In this document: in pieces, positions 62,474 through 64,000 of the stretch
How positions within the stretch are numbered: position 1 is the first letter of the stretch
How the letters are laid out: each line of letters opens with the position of its first letter
Assembly (NCBI GenBank): GCA_036499395.1
Contig: DASYDW010000068.1
Coordinates: 1-64,000, forward strand
Source of the DNA: Pirellulales bacterium
GTDB lineage: Bacteria > Planctomycetota > Planctomycetia > Pirellulales > JACPPG01
DNA: 64,000 nucleotides
Direction of reading: 5' to 3'
Notes under the pieces: model-generated
Told to the model about the DNA's origin: nothing
The model's database searches: none
The model's input: the letters and a program-made list of their open reading frames with translations, nothing else
Program-made: the position numbers and the translations under genes

Positions 62474-63751
62474 ATGAGCGAGATCGAACAATTTCTGGCC
62501 GAGCATGTCGCGCTCTCGCGCCGCTATTTCTTGCGCGCTACGGCCACGAGCGCCGCGGTCATGGCCGGATGGCCGGCGCGGCTACGGGCGGAGGAGGGAA
62601 TCGAATCGCCCGAGGCGCGAAAGGGGCTGGACGAGGCGATTGCGAGGCTCGAGCCCTACTTCACGCCGCAGGCGAATTTTCAGGATGTTTCGCGCGGCGA
62701 TCCGGTCCCGCACACGCTCTCGGAAGAGAAAAAGCGCGAAGTCGGCCTGACGCGCGATACATGGCGATTGCAGGTGACGTCTGACCCGGACAATCCCGTT
62801 CCGCTGCGCAAGACATTCTCGCGTGCCGATGGGACGGCGTTCGACTTTGCGGCGCTGATGCAATTGGCCGAAACGCGTGCCGTGCGATTTGCCAAGGTAA
62901 TGACCTGCCTGAATCTCGGCTGTCCGCTGGGCATGGGCATTTGGGAAGGCGTTCCGCTGCGCGACGTGATTTGGCTAACGAAGCCGGGCGACGCGTTACG
63001 GCGCGTTTTTTACTTTGGATATCACAACGACGATCCACGGCAGATATTTCGCAGCTCATTGCCGATTGGCCGGGTGTTGGAAGATCCGTTCGATCTGCCG
63101 CCTGTGATCCTTTGCTACAAGCTGAACGGTCATTGGTTGAGCAGTGAGCGAGGAGGTCCGGTGCGCATCCTGGTGCCCGAGGCCTATGGATTCAAATGCG
63201 TGAAATGGATCACGGACGTTGTGCTGACGAACCTGGCCGGCGCGAATGACACTTACGCCAACGAGAACAACGATATCGACAGTCCGCTGAAGAGTTTCGC
63301 GGCTACGATCTCGGCCCCGCGCCAGTGGAAAGCGGGTGAAAGCGTACCGCTGACCGGCTATGCCCAGGTGGGGATCGGTGGCTTGTCGAAGGTGCAGGTG
63401 TGGCTGCAGCCCGAGGGAGAGGAATCGCCGAAAGGAGATCCTTACTTCGCGACGGCGCCGTGGGGCGATGTCGAGATTCTGCCGCCGCCTACACAGTGGG
63501 GAGGCGAGTTGGCGGATGAAAAACTGACGAGCGCGACGCAAGGCTTTGACGAATCATCGGGACGGCCGATCTCGTGGCCGATGCGGCTGACCAAGGTGCA
63601 TTGGGCCACGCTGTTGCCGGCCGTGCCGGCGGGCAAGTATGTGCTGCGCTGCCGGGCTGTCGACGCGAAGGGAAATGGACAACCGATGCCGCGGCCATTT
63701 CGCAAATCGGGTCATGCCGCGATCGAGCAAATCTCGGTCGTGGTCGAATAA
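62474..63751 (+). CDS. Tat-exported sulfite-oxidase-like molybdopterin protein
   Basis: 425 residues. A twin-arginine signal (SRRYFLRATATSAAV) begins at about residue 15, so the cofactor would be inserted before export. Residues about 90-270 fit the sulfite oxidase molybdopterin fold, with IPAxGxxxVKW-like PEAYGFKCVKW, and residues 275-425 fit the Ig-like dimerisation domain. The Mo-ligand cysteine region reads VMTCLNLGCPLGMGIWEGVPLRD; the CxGNRR motif typical of sulfite oxidase and SoxC is absent. It may be a distant SoxC/sulfite dehydrogenase relative with altered substrate. No cytochrome partner gene is nearby. Confidence 0.8.
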   Translation: MSEIEQFLAEHVALSRRYFLRATATSAAVMAGWPARLRAEEGIESPEARKGLDEAIARLEPYFTPQANFQDVSRGDPVPHTLSEEKKREVGLTRDTWRLQVTSDPDNPVPLRKTFSRADGTAFDFAALMQLAETRAVRFAKVMTCLNLGCPLGMGIWEGVPLRDVIWLTKPGDALRRVFYFGYHNDDPRQIFRSSLPIGRVLEDPFDLPPVILCYKLNGHWLSSERGGPVRILVPEAYGFKCVKWITDVVLTNLAGANDTYANENNDIDSPLKSFAATISAPRQWKAGESVPLTGYAQVGIGGLSKVQVWLQPEGEESPKGDPYFATAPWGDVEILPPPTQWGGELADEKLTSATQGFDESSGRPISWPMRLTKVHWATLLPAVPAGKYVLRCRAVDAKGNGQPMPRPFRKSGHAAIEQISVVVE

Positions 63752-63779
63752 TCCACGCATTTCGCCAGGAGGAACGCGC

Positions 63780-64000
63780 TTGCGTGGACGCGACTCGTCA
63801 AGGGCCCGACCGAAGAACTCGTCCCGAGTCGATAATTCGCGCGCCGCGCCCGGGCCAGGCATTGCGAGCAAGGACGCTGCCATCAAAGACGCCGCGATTG
63901 GTGCCGGCGTGTTTCTGTTTCTGGCCGCGACGATCGGTATCGTTTATTCCACGGCCGTCGACGGGCCATTTTTCTACGATGATTCGACGAGTGTTCTCTA
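63780..64000 (+). CDS. Start of a membrane protein, cut by the window edge
   Basis: A frame open to the edge begins at a TTG at 63780, with AGGAGG seven bases upstream. The first 45 residues are basic and polar (RGRDSSRARPKNSSR). A membrane helix (GAGVFLFLAATIGIVYS) follows, then TAVDGPFFYDDSTSVL. The start of helix plus GPF-x-x-DD resembles the N-terminus of TMTC/DUF1736-type TPR mannosyltransferase-like proteins, common in planctomycetes. Only about 73 residues are visible, so that is a hint only. Confidence 0.6.
   Translation, partial: MRGRDSSRARPKNSSRVDNSRAAPGPGIASKDAAIKDAAIGAGVFLFLAATIGIVYSTAVDGPFFYDDSTSVL

Overview
The window looks like chromosomal DNA of a GC-rich planctomycete (phylum Planctomycetota, probably Pirellulales or a relative). 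The main pointers are a PVC-type protein joining a beta-propeller, HEAT repeats and cytochrome c, two PEP-CTERM secreted proteins, an ECF sigma factor next to a YfbK-like VWA protein, and families of short palindromic repeats between genes. The genus cannot be fixed from the sequence. No rRNA, tRNA, CRISPR array, transposase or phage gene was seen.

Region by region. 0.5-5.9 kb (minus strand): a type VII secretion-like cluster with a WXG100-type protein, two further helical small proteins and a membrane-anchored FtsK/SpoIIIE ATPase. 6.4-19.1 kb: rpiB, three alpha/beta hydrolases, a channel-like two-helix membrane protein, a PAS/GAF histidine kinase, a Gly-rich TPR protein, an outer-membrane-type protein, a cupin and the large cytochrome/HEAT protein. 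19.3-28.8 kb: gamma-carbonic anhydrase, a PSP1/RicT-like protein, bioB, the ECF sigma/VWA pair, an AAA ATPase, a cardiolipin-synthase-like PLD protein and an MfnE-like kinase. 28.8-32.5 kb is accessory in character: two related PEP-CTERM proteins, a coiled-coil lipoprotein, a DUF3606-like protein, a small gene broken by a TAG, and a short orphan ORF. 32.5-34.6 kb encodes an unusual fusion of an HExxH peptidase with a malate/L-lactate dehydrogenase.

34.7-44.6 kb is a potassium island. A PII operon (43-aa membrane peptide, 136-aa protein, PII with a non-canonical T-loop) is divergent from a 28-aa peptide gene, kdpF, kdpA, kdpB, kdpC, kdpD and kdpE. 44.8-53.3 kb is a likely catabolic operon: D-2-hydroxyacid dehydrogenase, Nramp-like permease, FGGY kinase, SDR, fused 2-oxoacid dehydrogenase E1 and E2. 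It would import, phosphorylate and oxidise a carbohydrate-like substrate and feed a 2-oxoacid to an acyl-CoA-forming complex. No E3 gene is present.

53.4-64 kb: a small secreted protein, a fatty acid desaturase, a gamma-glutamyltransferase, the queuosine-precursor genes queC, queE and queF, a VOC protein, a long PLP enzyme with a small membrane protein behind it, a Tat-exported sulfite-oxidase-like protein, and the 5' end of a membrane protein cut by the window edge.

The strongest candidates for new biology are the WxD-type secretion cluster, the PII operon facing kdp, the peptidase-dehydrogenase fusion, and the 44.8-53.3 kb catabolic operon, whose SDR has lost its catalytic lysine and whose E2 carries two E3-binding domains.
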